The notes under the pieces were generated by a model, which did no database searches, had not been told where the DNA came from, and saw nothing but the letters and a program-made list of their open reading frames with translations. From Juglans regia (Eukaryota; Streptophyta; Magnoliopsida; Fagales; Juglandaceae), in NCBI RefSeq assembly GCF_001411555.2, contig NW_023357374.1, positions 404,501-468,500 of the forward strand: DNA of 64,000 nt. The letters are read 5' to 3'. Below, in pieces: positions 20,431-33,500 of this stretch; the stretch's first letter is position 1; the number at the start of each line of letters is the position of its first letter. Both the position numbers and the translations under genes were made by a program.

Positions 20431-22490
20431 TCTCTTTATAGTTTTTAATTTACTTTGTTACTAGTGTATAGATTTTGTTATATTGACACACTTTTAATTT
20501 CTACCAACCCATCCAATTAAGTGGATCAAAAGAAATACAACCAACCCTTCCAACTCAAGTTAGCACAGTTTATACGGTATGATTTTCTGTTATACTTTTC
20601 TTTGCTTCTATACTCTTTACTAATAATTTTTTTCCTTCAACTGTGTAGGAAGAATGTTCAACACCCACTAGTGCCTAGTGGAGTAGGTTCTATATTTTTT
20701 CCTTCAATTAGTAGAAAATGCTTCTTTTTCACAAGTTGGGCTAGATTTTGAGTTCATAAATTGAGCACAGAATTGCATGTATGACTACATGGATGAAAGC
20801 AAACGTGTTCTACATTGTTGACTCGAAAGAAATTTTCTTTGTTTTCTTAGGTTGTGCCTACCTCTAAGGGTCAAGCTCTTGCTAATGAAAATGGCATCAA
20901 GCTTTTGAAATTGTAAGAGGTCGATTCAACACCCATTGGTGCCTAGCGGAGATCGCCCTATATTCTTTCCATCACTTGAATGGTTTTTGGTTGTCCCACT
21001 AGAATTTGTCAATAAAAAAACTTGTTATTTGATGTGTTTTTAGAACTGAAATTATTATTGAACAATTATTTAAGCATGATGGGCTGTGATGATATTGTTT
21101 TTGAAAGTCTGCTCTAACATGAGCATGTTTTTTTTTTTTTTTTGCTTGCACGACTAGAGCAGCTTATGAACGTTGGTTTATTGGTGTTTTTCTTGGAGTT
21201 TAATAGAACTTGAAACTTTAGGAAATAAACACTGCATGTATGCATGCTAAAAGCTTTGTGGCTTCAGAAAAGAAAGGAAAAAATACCACAAAAAAATGAA
21301 AAGAAGTTGAACTAGCAATAAAGTCATGAAAATATAATCACTTTCTACAAAAATGAAACGCAAAAGTTCAATGATTGTCTGAAACTGATGAGTCCTCAGT
21401 CTGAAACTGATTAGTACAAAATACGCCTAATACAATACATTAATTAACACTTTTTACAATAATGAGAATGATCATGAGTGCTCAGTCTAAAACGGATTAG
21501 TACAAAATATGCCTAATACAATACATTAATTAGCACTTTCTACTTCTCTCTTCAAGACTTTATCATCCATTTTATGAAACTCTCTCTTCAAGACTTGCCT
21601 TTCAACTCACTAGGTAGCCCATGACAATCCCAGCCAGGTACAAAATTCACTTTGGAGGTTTGAAGGAGCTGCTCAAAGACACAGAATAAAATGAGAAGAA
21701 TGAACTTAAGTTTATTTTCTTACATATATAGCTTCGCAGGTTCATAAAAAAATAAACGAAATTCACAAGCTTACTGTGTCAAATAATGGTCATTTTTCAT
21801 TATTACTTAGAAGCTTGAAATGGTGTGATACTGGTATGAACAAACAAATAATAATAATAAAAAAACATGAATTTCGATCATGTCAAATAAAGTTTAGCTT
21901 TGGCCCAATGGCGGCATATTCTTCCTTCGTATGAACAAGGTGGACTGTGAAATCAACTGCAAATTCCTGAGTGTTTATGCTAAAAACGATAAAGTGGAAA
22001 GTACTACATATAAGGAGGGCAGAATGATAAGCCTCTGCCATGAAATTTTATATCCTCGAAAAGAATAAAGATCAACATCAAAAAGTTTTCATGCACTTTG
22101 CCACGCACCTCAATTATTAGGAACAAGATATATTAGCAACAATAATATATTATGCAGAAAACTAATCAAACATCAAATGGACAGTACATGGTCCCAATAA
22201 AACTAAAAATAGAAAAGACATTCATACTCATATTTACAAAAATAAAACAAACAAGACAAAATAAACTTGCAAGATACACGTCTCTTATAAAGAATTCTAT
22301 AAAAAAAAAAAAAAAAAAACACATGATCAATTTGCAATATCAATTTTATCATGAACTTATTTATTTACACATCCCTACCAAATTAAGAAGAAACTCATCA
22401 AATCTAAACTACTTAGTTTAGCATTCTCTTTTGAATAAAGAATTGTTTTTTAGTAAAACTAGATTAAAGCTACTAAATTTATTAGAGATT
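20431..22490. other. Non-genic DNA with short direct repeats
   Basis: No complete gene was recognised. A block at about 20652-20715 (TTCAACACCCACTAGTGCC) recurs imperfectly at 20925-20985; the first copy may be C-terminal FAR1-like sequence (VQHPLVPSGVGSIFFPS). A 63-bp block at 21395-21457 recurs at 21481-21543. The rest is AT-rich. Confidence 0.5.
21395..21543 (+). repeat. 86-bp-spaced direct repeat
   Basis: CTCAGTCTGAAACTGATTAG and the following 43 bp at 21395 recur at 21481 with only a few changes. Confidence 0.75.
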
Positions 22491-22492
22491 CA

Positions 22493-22905
22493 AACACTAT
22501 AAAAATATAATCTAAAACATCTATAAAAATACAAACAAACATCTATAAAAATATAATCTAAAACATCTATAAGAATAAAAACAAACATCTATAACAATAT
22601 AATCTAAAATATTTATAAAAATATAATCTAAAACATCTATAAAAATACAACCAAACATCTATAAAAATATAATCTAAAACATCTATAAGAATAAAAACAA
22701 ACATCTATAACAATATAATCTAAAACATCTATAAAAATATAATCTAAAACATCTATAAAATACAAACAAACATCTATAAAAATATAATCTAAAACATCTA
22801 TAAGAATAAAAACAAACATCTATAACAATATAATCTAAAACATCTATAAAAATACAAACAAACACTATAACAATATAATCTAAAACATCTATCAAAATAC
22901 AATTC
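22493..22905 (-). repeat. 22/24-bp minisatellite with 116-bp higher-order unit
   Basis: About eighteen monomers start ACATCTATAA and end either in ACAAACAA (22 bp) or ATAATCTAAA (24 bp). A block of five monomers (22+24+22+24+24, 116 bp) is recognisable about three times. The minus strand stays open over much of the array but encodes only an IDVLDYIF-type low-complexity repeat. Confidence 0.85.
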
Positions 22906-23757
22906 TGATTTGTTTATAAAAAAAGTAACAAAAAAATAATTAAATTAAGTTATAAATATAAATGAAAAAAATAGTAAAAATAAAATACCGAGATGAGGCC
23001 CTGAGGGTGGTGGTCGGCGACGTGCGGTGCGACGAGACAGACGGCGGTGGACTGCTGGCCGCTGGCTGGCTGTCTAGGACTCGGGTGCTGCAGCTGCGTG
23101 AAGCCGAAACTTGAATGGTAATGGGCGCCGAAAATGAGAAGGAAATAAGACTCTGAGAGTCTGAAACTAAGGACAAAATGCTAGGTTTTCTTTTTGTGGT
23201 GAAAGTCCAAACTTGCCCCTAAGAGTTTGTGAAAATTTCAAAAATGCCATCAACTCAGCTGCTAAAAATCGTACCGGTCGGTACAGCCGAAATTTCGGCC
23301 GAAATGAAATATTAATTAAACCAGTACCGGTGTGCCAAAAACGCTAGTCAGCTGCCTTTAATGTGGCTTTTGTGAATTTGGTTTTATGTATGTAGGTGCA
23401 TAGTCTGATTTCTTCACGTGGCCAATCAACGTGTTATTTGTCTAGATAGAGTAAAATGGGATATGGGTTGTGTGTATATGTGTGTATTATGTCTTATGAA
23501 GGCTATTGGTGTGGTGGAACTTTGTATATCTGATTGAATAGTAGTCTTTTCATTTTTGTTCAGCATCCATTATTAACTTCGACCCTTTTTTTTCTCTACC
23601 ATCGTGCCTCTAAAATTTATTAGTTACTATTTGAACACCTATAAAAAGATAAAAGTTAATATCTGAACCATGCGTGGGATTTGATATTTGCATTTAAATT
23701 TTATTCGGTTCTGATTTATATATTATGTTTCATGGTTTACTTTGTGAGATACCAATA
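22906..23757. other. Non-genic DNA with a GC-rich patch
   Basis: 22980-23110 is unexpectedly GC-rich (GGCGGTGGACTGCTGGCCGC) for this AT-rich setting but has no recognised domain on either strand. Near 23270-23310 lie CGGTCGGTAC and the palindrome CCGAAATTTCGG. 23340-23757 shows nothing recognised apart from a TGTGTATATG microsatellite-like stretch near 23470. Confidence 0.4.
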
Positions 23758-24433
23758 GGGGTGTAACCGGTCCGGTCTGGTCCGGTTTTGAACAAAATCT
23801 AGGACTGAACCGGTATGTACTGGTTTTTCATTTTTCAAAACCCATTATGTCCTACTTATCCTCCTAAACCAGTACATTCGGTTTTACTGGTTTCTGGTTC
23901 GGTCTAGTCCGGTCCAGGTTTCCGATTTTTTTAAAATGTAAACAACATATAATAAAATGTTACTTCTTATGATAAAATATTATTAATAATTTAATATATA
24001 TTATGTTTAAAGCACATGATCAATTAAATTTTCATTTTTAAGATTAAACCTTTATTTTATAAATTATAATAACATTATCTTATATATAATTATATTAATA
24101 ACATATGATCAAACAAATTATAAATGATCATATTTAAGATTAACATTTTATGTTATAATTTATAATTTATAATATGAAATTATTTCATATATGATATATA
24201 ATTATATATATTATATATAAAAATTTAATATATTATTATATATTATATATAAAACTTATATATATAAATATTTTGTATAATATATAAAATTAATTTTTAT
24301 ATATATATTTTTTCCAATCGGTCCGGTCCGGTTCCAGAAACTACGGAACCGAAATCGGACTGGTTTCGGCCAATTTTCATAATATAGGAACCGGTCCGGT
24401 CCGGTCCGGTTTCCCAGTTGAAATTTACACCCC
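23758..24433 (+). mobile_element. Non-autonomous element with GGGGTGTAA inverted ends, copy 1
   Basis: The 676-bp segment begins GGGGTGTAACCGG and ends TTACACCCC, with TA on each side (23756-23757 and 24434-24435). Both ends carry dense GGTCCGGT/ACCGGACC blocks around an AT-rich core of TATATAATA repeats. It has no coding capacity. It is the same family as 36635-37356, in opposite orientation. TA flanks would fit a mariner-type mover, but a hAT-type origin cannot be excluded. Confidence 0.6.
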
Positions 24434-24439
24434 TACACA

Positions 24440-25084
24440 TAGGGTATCTTTTTTCCTGTCACATTCCTCTTATACAGGTTCTCTTTTGTTGGCAGCAGAT
24501 TATTGGCAACTTTCCAAAGGAATAGTTTTGTCAGACCTGGCACCTCAAGGTCCCAAATGCTTCTCCATCTGTCGTCTACTTTACTCTCTGATGAGCTTTC
24601 CCCCTTTACTTCTCTCCCTTATTTCCAAGTGTAGGAAGTAAGCACTTCTAATAGAAAATAGTCCCTTTTGAGATGGGCCCTAGAACATCTTTTCCTTAAC
24701 TCTACCTCTGCTCAAAGGTAAATTGAGAATTTGGTCAGCTTCTGCATCTGAAAAAATAGCTCTAATTTTTGTTTCATCCCACTCTCCCTTCTGTTTATCA
24801 ATTAATTCTTCAACTTTAGAGTCTTCCTGCAACAAGATCACTGGAGATTGTATTGCAAAAGAGGTGGGACTAGGGAGCCATTTTGAGCCTCATATTTGAA
24901 TCTCCTTCTCATCCCCCACTTTCCACCTTATTCCTTCTTTTAAGAGGTCCCTAGCAACCCATACGCTTCTCCACACCAAAAAAGGTTGAGTGCCCAACTT
25001 TGCCTCGATAAAGCTTCCATATCTAAAATACTTTTCTCTAAACATCACGGCTGCCAAGGAAATGGATATTTGAGTATTCTCCAC
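24440..25084 (-). pseudogene. LINE ORF2 C-terminal region
   Basis: Contains SFIEAKLGTQPFLVWRSVW, RDLLKEGIRWKVGD, then in another frame DAEADQILNLPLSRGR and FLWKVANNLLPTKENLYKR, the usual region between RT and the terminal zinc-binding (zf-RVT) domain of plant LINEs. The zf-RVT cysteines and RNase H are missing, cut at the border of the GGGGTGTAA element. Confidence 0.75.
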
Positions 25085-25409
25085 CCTTGTTTTGCAAGGA
25101 GTGCAGTATTAAAACTCTCCAAATCTTTGAAGCCCATTCCCCCTACCTTTCTGCACACTCATCCTCTCCCACTTCCTCCACACCATCCCCCTCCCTTCCT
25201 GTTGCCACCCTCACAAGAATTTAGAGAGCATAACATTAATCTCCTTTCACAATTTGTTGAGGAGTTTAAAAACACCCATGGTGTAAGTTGGGATTGACTG
25301 CAAGACAGCCTTGATTAATACTTCTTTCCCAGCTTGAGACAAAAAAATGTTTTTCCAACTAACCATTTTCTGCCAAATCTTCTCTTTAAGGTTTTTGAAT
25401 GTATTAAAC

Positions 25410-26673
25410 TTTGAACTCCCTACCATAGCAGAGAGACTAAGGTATTTTTCATAAATACCACAGAAAAATGAGTTGCCAGCTTCCCTTGTGGCTTGCTTGT
25501 CAATAAACTAAGTGTTGTTGCTAAAAACACAAATGTTTTATCCTTGTTAAGAAACTGCCCCGAGTTATTTTCATAAATTTGCAAGACTTCTTGAATCCTC
25601 CTCCACTCCTCAATCTTAGCTCTGCCAAATAAGATACAATCGTATGCAAAAAGCAAATGATTGATTCTAGTGCCCCCTCAAGCCACTTGCACCCCCCTCT
25701 TGTGAAATTTCTCTTCTCATAATAGTATAGCAGACTACTCAATCCCTCAGCACATATAATGAATAGTTAGGACAGGGGGTCACCTTGTCTCAACCATCTT
25801 GAAGGCCAAAACTTATGACCAAGTACCCCATTAATTAACACAAAATAGGAAACAGATTTTACACATTTTATCACTAAATCCACCCACTATGTACAAAACC
25901 CAAGTTTAGACAAAACAGCCTCCAAAAAATCCTACTCCACACAATCATAGGCCTTACACATGTTTAATTTCCCACTTTCCCCTTCTTTCTATTCTTCATT
26001 GAGTGTAATAACTCAGAGGCCACCATGATATTATCATTTATCAACCTTCCAGGCAGGAAGGCACTTTGAGTAGGGGAGATTATCTCAGATAAAACATGCT
26101 GAAATCTGTTTGTGATTGCTTTGGAAACAATTTTGTACATGACATTACACAAACTTATGAGCCTATACTCAGTCACTTTTTTGGGGGTCTTTGTTTTTGG
26201 GATCAAAGCTAAGTATAACTGAGACAAGGATCAAAATGGTTACCATTCAAAATAGACAGTGCAGCTCTGTTCACTTCTTTAGACACTACACCCCAGTGAC
26301 TCTAATAGAAGCAAGGACCAAAGCCATTTGGTCCAGTGGCTTTTAGTGGGGCCATTTGTTTCACTGCTTCTTCCACTTCTATTGCTGTGAATCTTCTTGA
26401 CAACCTTTCATTCATCTCAAATGTAACCCTTCTATCCATGCCCACAAGACAATTTTCAATCTCATCTTGACTTGGTTTTTTAGTTTGGAACATATTTCCA
26501 AAAAACCTTCTAAATGTTGCTTCCACCTCCTTGTATGCAATAGTCAATTTGCTGCTTTCATCTTCCACTTCTTTAATAAAATTTCTTTTTCTTCTTTGAT
26601 TGGCACAAGCATGGAAATACTTAGTATTTCTACCTCCATGCTTGTACCAATTTCTTTTGGGTCGTTGTTCCAC
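25410..26673 (-). pseudogene. LINE reverse transcriptase
   Basis: The pieces are RNWYKHGGRNTKYFHACANQ and KATGPNGFGPCFY (26673-26302), then LALIPKTKTPKKVTEYRLIS, LCNVMYKIVSKAITNR and SAFLPGRLINDNIMVA (26227-25964), then LLFAYDCILFGRA (25690-25620). The catalytic block, normally FADD, reads FAYD here, so the first catalytic Asp of the pair is lost. Frameshifts separate the pieces. The RT would have copied LINE RNA at a nicked target. Confidence 0.85.
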
Positions 26674-26747
26674 CAGAGATCTTCCTTTTCTAAGACTAGG
26701 TGCAGCTCTTTGGATACCTTCTAATTTCCTTTACATTGCTACATTCC

Positions 26748-27378
26748 TCAGCTTGTAACACTGTGATTCTGAAGACTAGTGACACTGTGATTCTGTGACC
26801 TAGTCCTCCTCCAAGCTTCTTTTAGAACCATTTCACAATCCTTTTCTAAGTCCCAACTAGCCTCATATTTAAAGCCACTTTTCTTCTGTCTTAACTGTGA
26901 AGCTGTACCTTGACACTGCTTATTTAGATGGACTAGTAGTGGCTTAGGATCAGAAGTTCTAGCCACCATTACTTCCACCCAAGTCTCTGCATAGATGTTC
27001 ATCCATTTGGGGTTTGCCAATACTCTATCCGACCTTTCTTTAGTAAAGGTTGCATCAGTATGAGAATTGCTCCATATGTACTTGTCACCCCTCCATCCCA
27101 AATCATACATATTCCCATCACTCATCAACTCTCTAAACAGTTCCATTTGACCCTCAGGTCTAGCCTTCCCTCACCACTTCTCATCATTTATAAGGATTTC
27201 ATTGAAGTCACCCACTACAAATCATCCCTCATTACCTCTTGGTTTCATAATTTTTGGCATCATCCATGTCTCTTTTCTTTTCACAGTTCAGGTGGGCCAT
27301 AGAAATAGGTAAGCAACCATCTACTCTCTCCCCTTCCCCTACAACCCATGCATTGATGTGTCTTTGTGAGAAATTAAC
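26748..27378 (-). pseudogene. LINE apurinic-type endonuclease
   Basis: The minus strand encodes VVGDFNEIL, then MELFRELMSDGNMYDLGWRG, KYIWSN, and FTKERSDRVLANPKW, the C-terminal half of the L1 endonuclease that nicks the target DNA. The N-terminal half is absent at the junction with the LTR at 27379. A 24-bp tandem duplication at about 26757-26804 gives a repeated QNHSVTSL peptide. Confidence 0.8.
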
Positions 27379-30057
27379 TGTGATGACCCGAATTTGTCTA
27401 AACATGACCCATAGAATTCATTCTTGGTTGCCATGAAATTTTAAGAGTCTTAGTTACTTTGGAAGGCCTTAGAGTCTTTGATTTAGTGATTTGAGCCCAA
27501 GAGGGGAGTGACCCTAGATTGCTTTGTAATTTTTGGCCCTATTTCAGGCCCAATGGCTTTAGGTCCATGGCCCAAACCTTAGTCACTAATGCCATGTGTC
27601 ATGCACATGTTGCACTATGAATCTAGTCATGATAGTGGGCTAAGAGGGAGAGAGAAGTGCAGGGAAACACCAAAAGGTGGCTTGCACGCCTACCCTAGAG
27701 GACTTGTCACTTGTAAACATGAAAGAAACCTTCTAGAAGAATCAAAGGACAAAAGAAACCTAAGAAGACTAAAGAGTTTTCGGCCAACCCATTTTCCCAC
27801 ACGCCTAAAACCTTGTTTTGGCCTTATTTCGAGTTCCAAGGTAGATTTCTTGGAAAGGGAAGCCTAGGGAAGAGGAATGAAGTTTCTCTAGAAAATATGC
27901 ATGGGAAACCGAAAGGGACACATGGGATTTTGAATTTTTGTCAAAATTTGCCAAGTGTCAAGCATGTGTTAAGCTTCTAGAAGATTAGATGGAGGGACTC
28001 TTGTATCAAAGGATAAATATGCCCATAGGATTTTGGCTACCACATTTCCAATGCACCTCTTTACTTACCACTTGTCACTTAGGTTTTTTTTAGACCAATA
28101 GCACATGAGGAGTCACTTAGGGAAGGAGCACTAGGAGATGAAGCATCAACTTGGGAAGTGGAAGAGGGAGTGGACGGCTAGGGCATGGCACACGCCTATG
28201 CCATGTGTCATTCATGCAAAGTTCATCTCTTGGGAAAAGGAAGAGACAGGGAGCGATTTTACCTCTTTGCCCTAATGTACAATGCACTTAGTTGGGAATT
28301 GGAAGGGACATAGTAGGAATAGGAGGATTTCGGCTAAAGAGAAGACCCACATGCCACCCAAGCCTTTTTGCCTTTCCAATGCAATCCAAGGGTAGGGAAC
28401 ACCAAGGGTCATTTCGGCTAGAGAGAAAGGAAGATGGAAATGCTACTTGACTTACATGCAAGACTTCAAGCAACCAATGAGGGATTGAGGAAAGTTCTAT
28501 AAAAAGGAAAGAGAGACACATGCTCAAGACATTCTTCTTGGCATTTTCGAGTTTTGCATATGTTCTCAACTTCTCTACATCCATCTCACACCTTCACTTG
28601 AAGATTCTTGCAATTTATCGCGCTTTCTTTCCAACCAAACAAGGGAGATTCTTTTTCAAGAGAGGATTTCACTACCATCAAGAATAGACAAGGTAAGGAT
28701 CGGTTTTTCCTAGTCTTGCACTCACAAGTCACCTTCTCAACTCAAAATGAGGTTCCAATCTCATGAAGATTCTGAGAATGGTGAAACACACACACTTCTA
28801 CCCATTCTTATGGAAGAAGGTTTTAGTGTTTTTAAGGAGTCCTTGAAGCCGAATGGTAGGGGATGTATTCATCTTGTTTCAAGTCTTGTTTTACTCCATG
28901 AGTGAAATGAAGAGGTTTTGACCAAAAAAAACCCTAAAGGCCAAATGATTTGAGATCAAGTGATGCCCTAGAAATCCTCACACACTCAAGAACACAAAAT
29001 CGGATTTTTGTAGGCACTTTCTAATGAAGCATATTCAGATTTACAGCTTGCTAGTATTTCCTTACGTGGATGTTTGTAAGTATACACTCAACTTACTCTT
29101 GGTTAATATTTGTATATGATTGTGTAAATCCTTTCATTGTTATGTTTGCTTTGTTTGCTATTTCTTGTTTGTTTGTTTCAATATGTTTATGTGATCTTGG
29201 AATATGAATATTACATGAATGGTATGTTTGGTTTAAGATGAAAATGACAAGAATGTTCTATGCATGTTTTGGTTTTAAGGAAAATATTGTAGTTGATTTG
29301 TGTTACTTGATGATTCGGCTATACCATATTTTGAAAGTTTTGGATCTTGGCCAAATACCATGATTGTGTGTTTCATTTCGTTATGTTTTGATTTCTAGGC
29401 AAATATGTTGGAAGAAGAAGCATGTTCAAGTGATGATTCTTCATGTTTTTGCATCTATAAGTTTTGACCAAGGCCCCTTTTCGTGGTTCCATGCATGTGT
29501 TTTGATATCTCATATGATTTATGTTATCGTGCCATGAATTGAACATGTTACGTGCATGTCTTAAGTCTCATGTCACATGCATTTGGGGAAAAATATTCCA
29601 AAAGTATTTTCAAAGAAAAGGGTTTAAAATTTTTATCACTATCGTAAGTGCTAGGGCGGGGGAATGTCCTAGTGGAACTCATCTGTCCACTTTAGAGTAT
29701 TTAAGAATAGAGTAGTAACCCCTGCTTCAACAAAGTATTGTCGACGAGTCTTGAATGGATTACTTTCAAAGAATGCCAGAACGAGGAAGCGCCTAATGCT
29801 AATGGGTGCATAAGGCATGTAACCCAAAGAAGTAAGGTCGAGTTAATATTAATCTCTGTTTATGACATATTCATCATGGTGTATGGACCGTTGATGGTGC
29901 GGTAACTAGCAGGAACACGCGGTACTAAGGGGAACCGTGTTGTGTCCACCCTCTGAACAATAATAAGAGCTTATGTGTTAAGGATCACTTTATGTGAATC
30001 TCGTGATATGATAAGGATCACTCCTCGTAAATCTTGTGGTATGTTCTGATAACTTCC
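27379..30057 (+). repeat. Long LTR, family I, copy A (3'-truncated)
   Basis: Starts TGTGATGACCCG and runs parallel to 39000-42420 and to the complement of 49244-46700. It stops near 30057, about 670 bp short of the 3' end seen in copy 39000-43091. It carries a TATA-like box (28498-28505) and the paired-hairpin module at 29651-29745. It sits inside a LINE and lacks a clear target duplication; LINE sequence is missing at the junction, so a deletion accompanied or followed the insertion. Confidence 0.75.
28498..28505 (+). promoter_or_regulatory. TATA-like box in LTR copy A
   Basis: TATAAAAA about 1.1 kb into the LTR, at the position matching the TATATAAAA of copy B. Confidence 0.5.
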
Positions 30058-30516
30058 TAAAATAAATTATCTCCCCTTTCACTTAAACCATCTTGTTTAG
30101 GCATCAAGGTAGCAGAAAGCCTTTCCCTTTCTCCCTCTACCATATTTCCTTCGGCGAAGACCCTTACCTCTCTACACTCCTTTGATTTTTCACTAACCCC
30201 ATTTATATTTTCCTGTCTTTTTTCACTCTCTCCTTTGCCACCCTCATTCACTTCCCTTTCCCTACTACCCTCCTCTTCAGTTTCCCCCCACTACCTCCAG
30301 ATTGAAACATGTTTTCCCTTTCCCTCATCCGCCTGCAACCCTCCTCATATCTCTTGGAATCATTGCTAAAGAACTTATTCCTTTGGTATTGCATAGCCCT
30401 CAGCCATTGACCATATTGATTCTCTTCTCCTTTAGGACTTCCCCCTCCATTGCATCCATTAGTCCCATGATAAATGCATCCACACAAGAAGCATATTCTT
30501 GACATCTTTTCATAAC
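30058..30516 (-). pseudogene. LINE ORF1, zinc knuckle and tail
   Basis: Begins SYEKMSRICFLCG. The knuckle CFLCGCIYHGTNGC has the spacing C-x2-C-x4-H-x4-C, followed by QYGQWLRA, the usual motif after the zf-CCHC_4 knuckle of plant LINE ORF1. A charged tail continues to about 30058. ORF1 is the nucleic-acid-binding partner of ORF2. Confidence 0.8.
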
Positions 30517-33500
30517 TGTAACAGCCCGCTAGAAATTCATTAGTGGAATTTCTATTGACTTTAGGAATCTCGTGAAACACGCATAAGTTTTTTTACGAAT
30601 CAACCAATCGCTTAGGTTTTAGTCTATCATCATAATCAGTGTTATCACTCACTATGATGCTAGATTTATGAGTTTAATTATTTGAGATAGTTAGAAGTGT
30701 CAGAATGCGTTATGGTTTGCGCCATTAGACTCAGTGGATTATTTAGAGTTTTATGGCACAATAGCCTATTTTCATAATTTCGGACGAAACGTCTGTTAGA
30801 AATTATGAAATTTATTTTTAGGGGCACTTCGGGGTTGAATTTCGGTAAACGATTTTCACTATAGGTTAATATGAATATTTATAATTTTTCAATACTAAGT
30901 TTATTATGTATTTTTTTTGGAGTGAATAGTAACCTCGATAAGTGCACCCAGTGCAGTGTTTTCAAAATCACAGTGTGAAATGTCCAAATTAGGTTGAAGG
31001 AGTTTTATTTGGACATTTGGTAAGATCTTAGCCACACATAGTGAATTGTATTCGACACTTGGCACCACGAGGAACCATTAGATGGATTTGTGAAGGAAGT
31101 CAAGGTGTGAGATCATGCCACCTAAGTAAAGCTTTGTTTCATCTGATCAACTAAATTGTACCAGACCAAAGAGGGTTTCAACCCTAGCAAAACCCTAAAT
31201 GGTTGGAATCCAATTGAAACCCCAAAAGCTTGATTGAAACCAAAACCCTAAACGGTTTTCCCAAACCCTAAAGTTGGCCTCTAAACCCTTTTTAATCCGA
31301 TTTCTAGCATTGTGTTTAATCACTTGATTAAATCACTTCCACATGCTATTAATTAATCAAATCATTGTTATGACATCATTATGCAACCTTTTAAACCTTG
31401 GGAATTTGATTAAGCTAAGAAAAATTTGGTTTTGGGCTTGATAGCATCTCAAACCCTAACCAAACCCCCTTTAAACTCCAAATTGAGGCCCACTTGGTTG
31501 GGGCCCACCAAGGCCCACGAAATTGGCCACGTTGGCAAAACGTCTTGGAGAAGTTTCCTCCCCCACATGGCAGACCATCCACTGCCATTAGCTGCAACCC
31601 ATTAGTGCCTTGATGTGAAGAGAAGTCCACTCCATCAACCTCCATCTCTCACAGCTACTGCAGGCAGTCCATGCCTCTCTCTATTCTCCACTTTATGTCA
31701 CATAGCCACCTCTAATCAAGGTTCATTCAAGCCCATAACGTCTCCCTCCAGAAGTCTAAAGTCGTGCAAGACACAGTTCTCTCCATTTTATAACTTCTTT
31801 CCCCCGTTCTTATTGAGTAACCCAAAAGAGCTCTCTCGAGCAGATTTCTGGGTCTTTTTGCGTGGCCATTTATGACCCTTTGTAGGTATTTTCGCATGAT
31901 GATTCCTTCACATAAGTTGTTCGTATTTGAGTTTAGTTTGTGTGGATATCTTATTAGTCTCATTCCATGCTCATTTGATTGGTCAAAAGTATTTTTAACC
32001 ATGGAAAGGTCATTCTGGGCGTGAAACTGGAGGGTATGATATGTTTTGGAATTTTTGACCAAGCTAATGGACTTATCTTGGTCCGAAAATTTTATGGAGT
32101 GTTGTTAGCATGTATTTATGAATTTTCATTGAGGTTTTGTGGCATGGATAAAGCTTTTGATGATAGATTTCCTTAGAGTTAGAAACTTGAAAAGTGGAAG
32201 TTGAAAAACAGTTTTTGGTCTGTGAAAGTTGGAATATTTCGGGGTTTGATCTTATTCCAAAGGCTTTGATATTTTTATTTGATGATCCTAAGCCTCTTAT
32301 ATACATGTTAGGATGTTATTTTGAAGATATTTAGTATTATTTTTTAAGGTATGATTTTTCTATGCAAGAGGATTTCGGTTAGGCCCAAGATTTGATGTTT
32401 TTGGGTTAGATCCATGTTTTATTGAGTTTTGGCCATGTGATTTTAAGTTTGATGGTTGGATCTTCTTTAGGACACATTTGTAAACCATGAGATATTTTAG
32501 TTTGAAAATCACATGTGTTTAATCAATGGATCAAGAGATTGATCAAAGTTAGTGGAGAGAAAAGTTTCTGTTTTTGACTAAGTTTAAAACCAAAAACTCC
32601 AAGTGTCGTTTTGTGATTTTTGGTGGCTTTTGTTTGTTCATTTAAAGCATGGTTAATCTTAGGATGATGTTATGAATATGTTAGAAGTAAGATTTGATTT
32701 TTTGGAATTCTTGGAGATGTTTTTATTAAGGTCAAAACATCTCCAAGAAGTTTGGGTCTTTTTACAAAAAGTTTGGTGTTGATGATTAGTTTTTCTTAAT
32801 GGATATTTTAAGTGTATTTTTTAAACTTAGGATAGGAAGATCCTTGTTACAAAATTTTGGTTTAATCATGTGTTTTGAAGATGGAAGAAATTACAACCAA
32901 AATCAAGAGAAATGGTCTATGAATGTTTCGGCCATTGTGAGTTTTCCATAATTGTGATTTGTTTTAAATTTTTCTGAGTTGTTATATGAATCTAGGAAAA
33001 AATTTACATGAGGAATGTAAATTTTGGTAATTTTTGGAATTAGGATGTGAAATCCTTAAGTTAGGGGTAAAATAGTCATTTTCCCACATATAGAGGGTAA
33101 AATGATAACTTTAATCTAAGTTGTCTCTTTTTACATTTCTAATTGTTAGTAATTAAAGTTCTAAGTTTTAGAATATCCTCTTACAGTTCCTCGTGTTTCC
33201 CGCTTATTCTCGTAGAACGCGACGATCGAGGTAAGTTAGCTTTTAACTTACTATCGGTTTAATGTGTATGAGTGATAAGTAAGGGAACTAAAGTGTATAT
33301 ATGCATGTTATCATATGTGTCATGCCAAGTCATTACATATTTATCTGTTACACAGAATTTATTCTATCACGAATTATTCATCTGTTACACAAGATATTCT
33401 ATCACGTATTACTACACATTGCTATACAGTGCAAATATGTCATGTTAAGTTAAGTATGCCATCTGTTACATGAATTTCATGTCACGCAATATTCATTGTC

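Noticed and set aside
22637..22895. Minus-strand IDVLDYIF repeat proteins
   Set aside because: Simple translation of the minisatellite.
22980..23176. Ser-rich minus-strand frame with a signal-like start
   Set aside because: No recognisable domain; openness is due to the GC-rich patch.
27374..30057. TTAAC/ATAAC as target duplication of LTR copy A
   Set aside because: ATAAC at the right is within sequence homologous to the other LTR copies, so it is part of the LTR, not the target.
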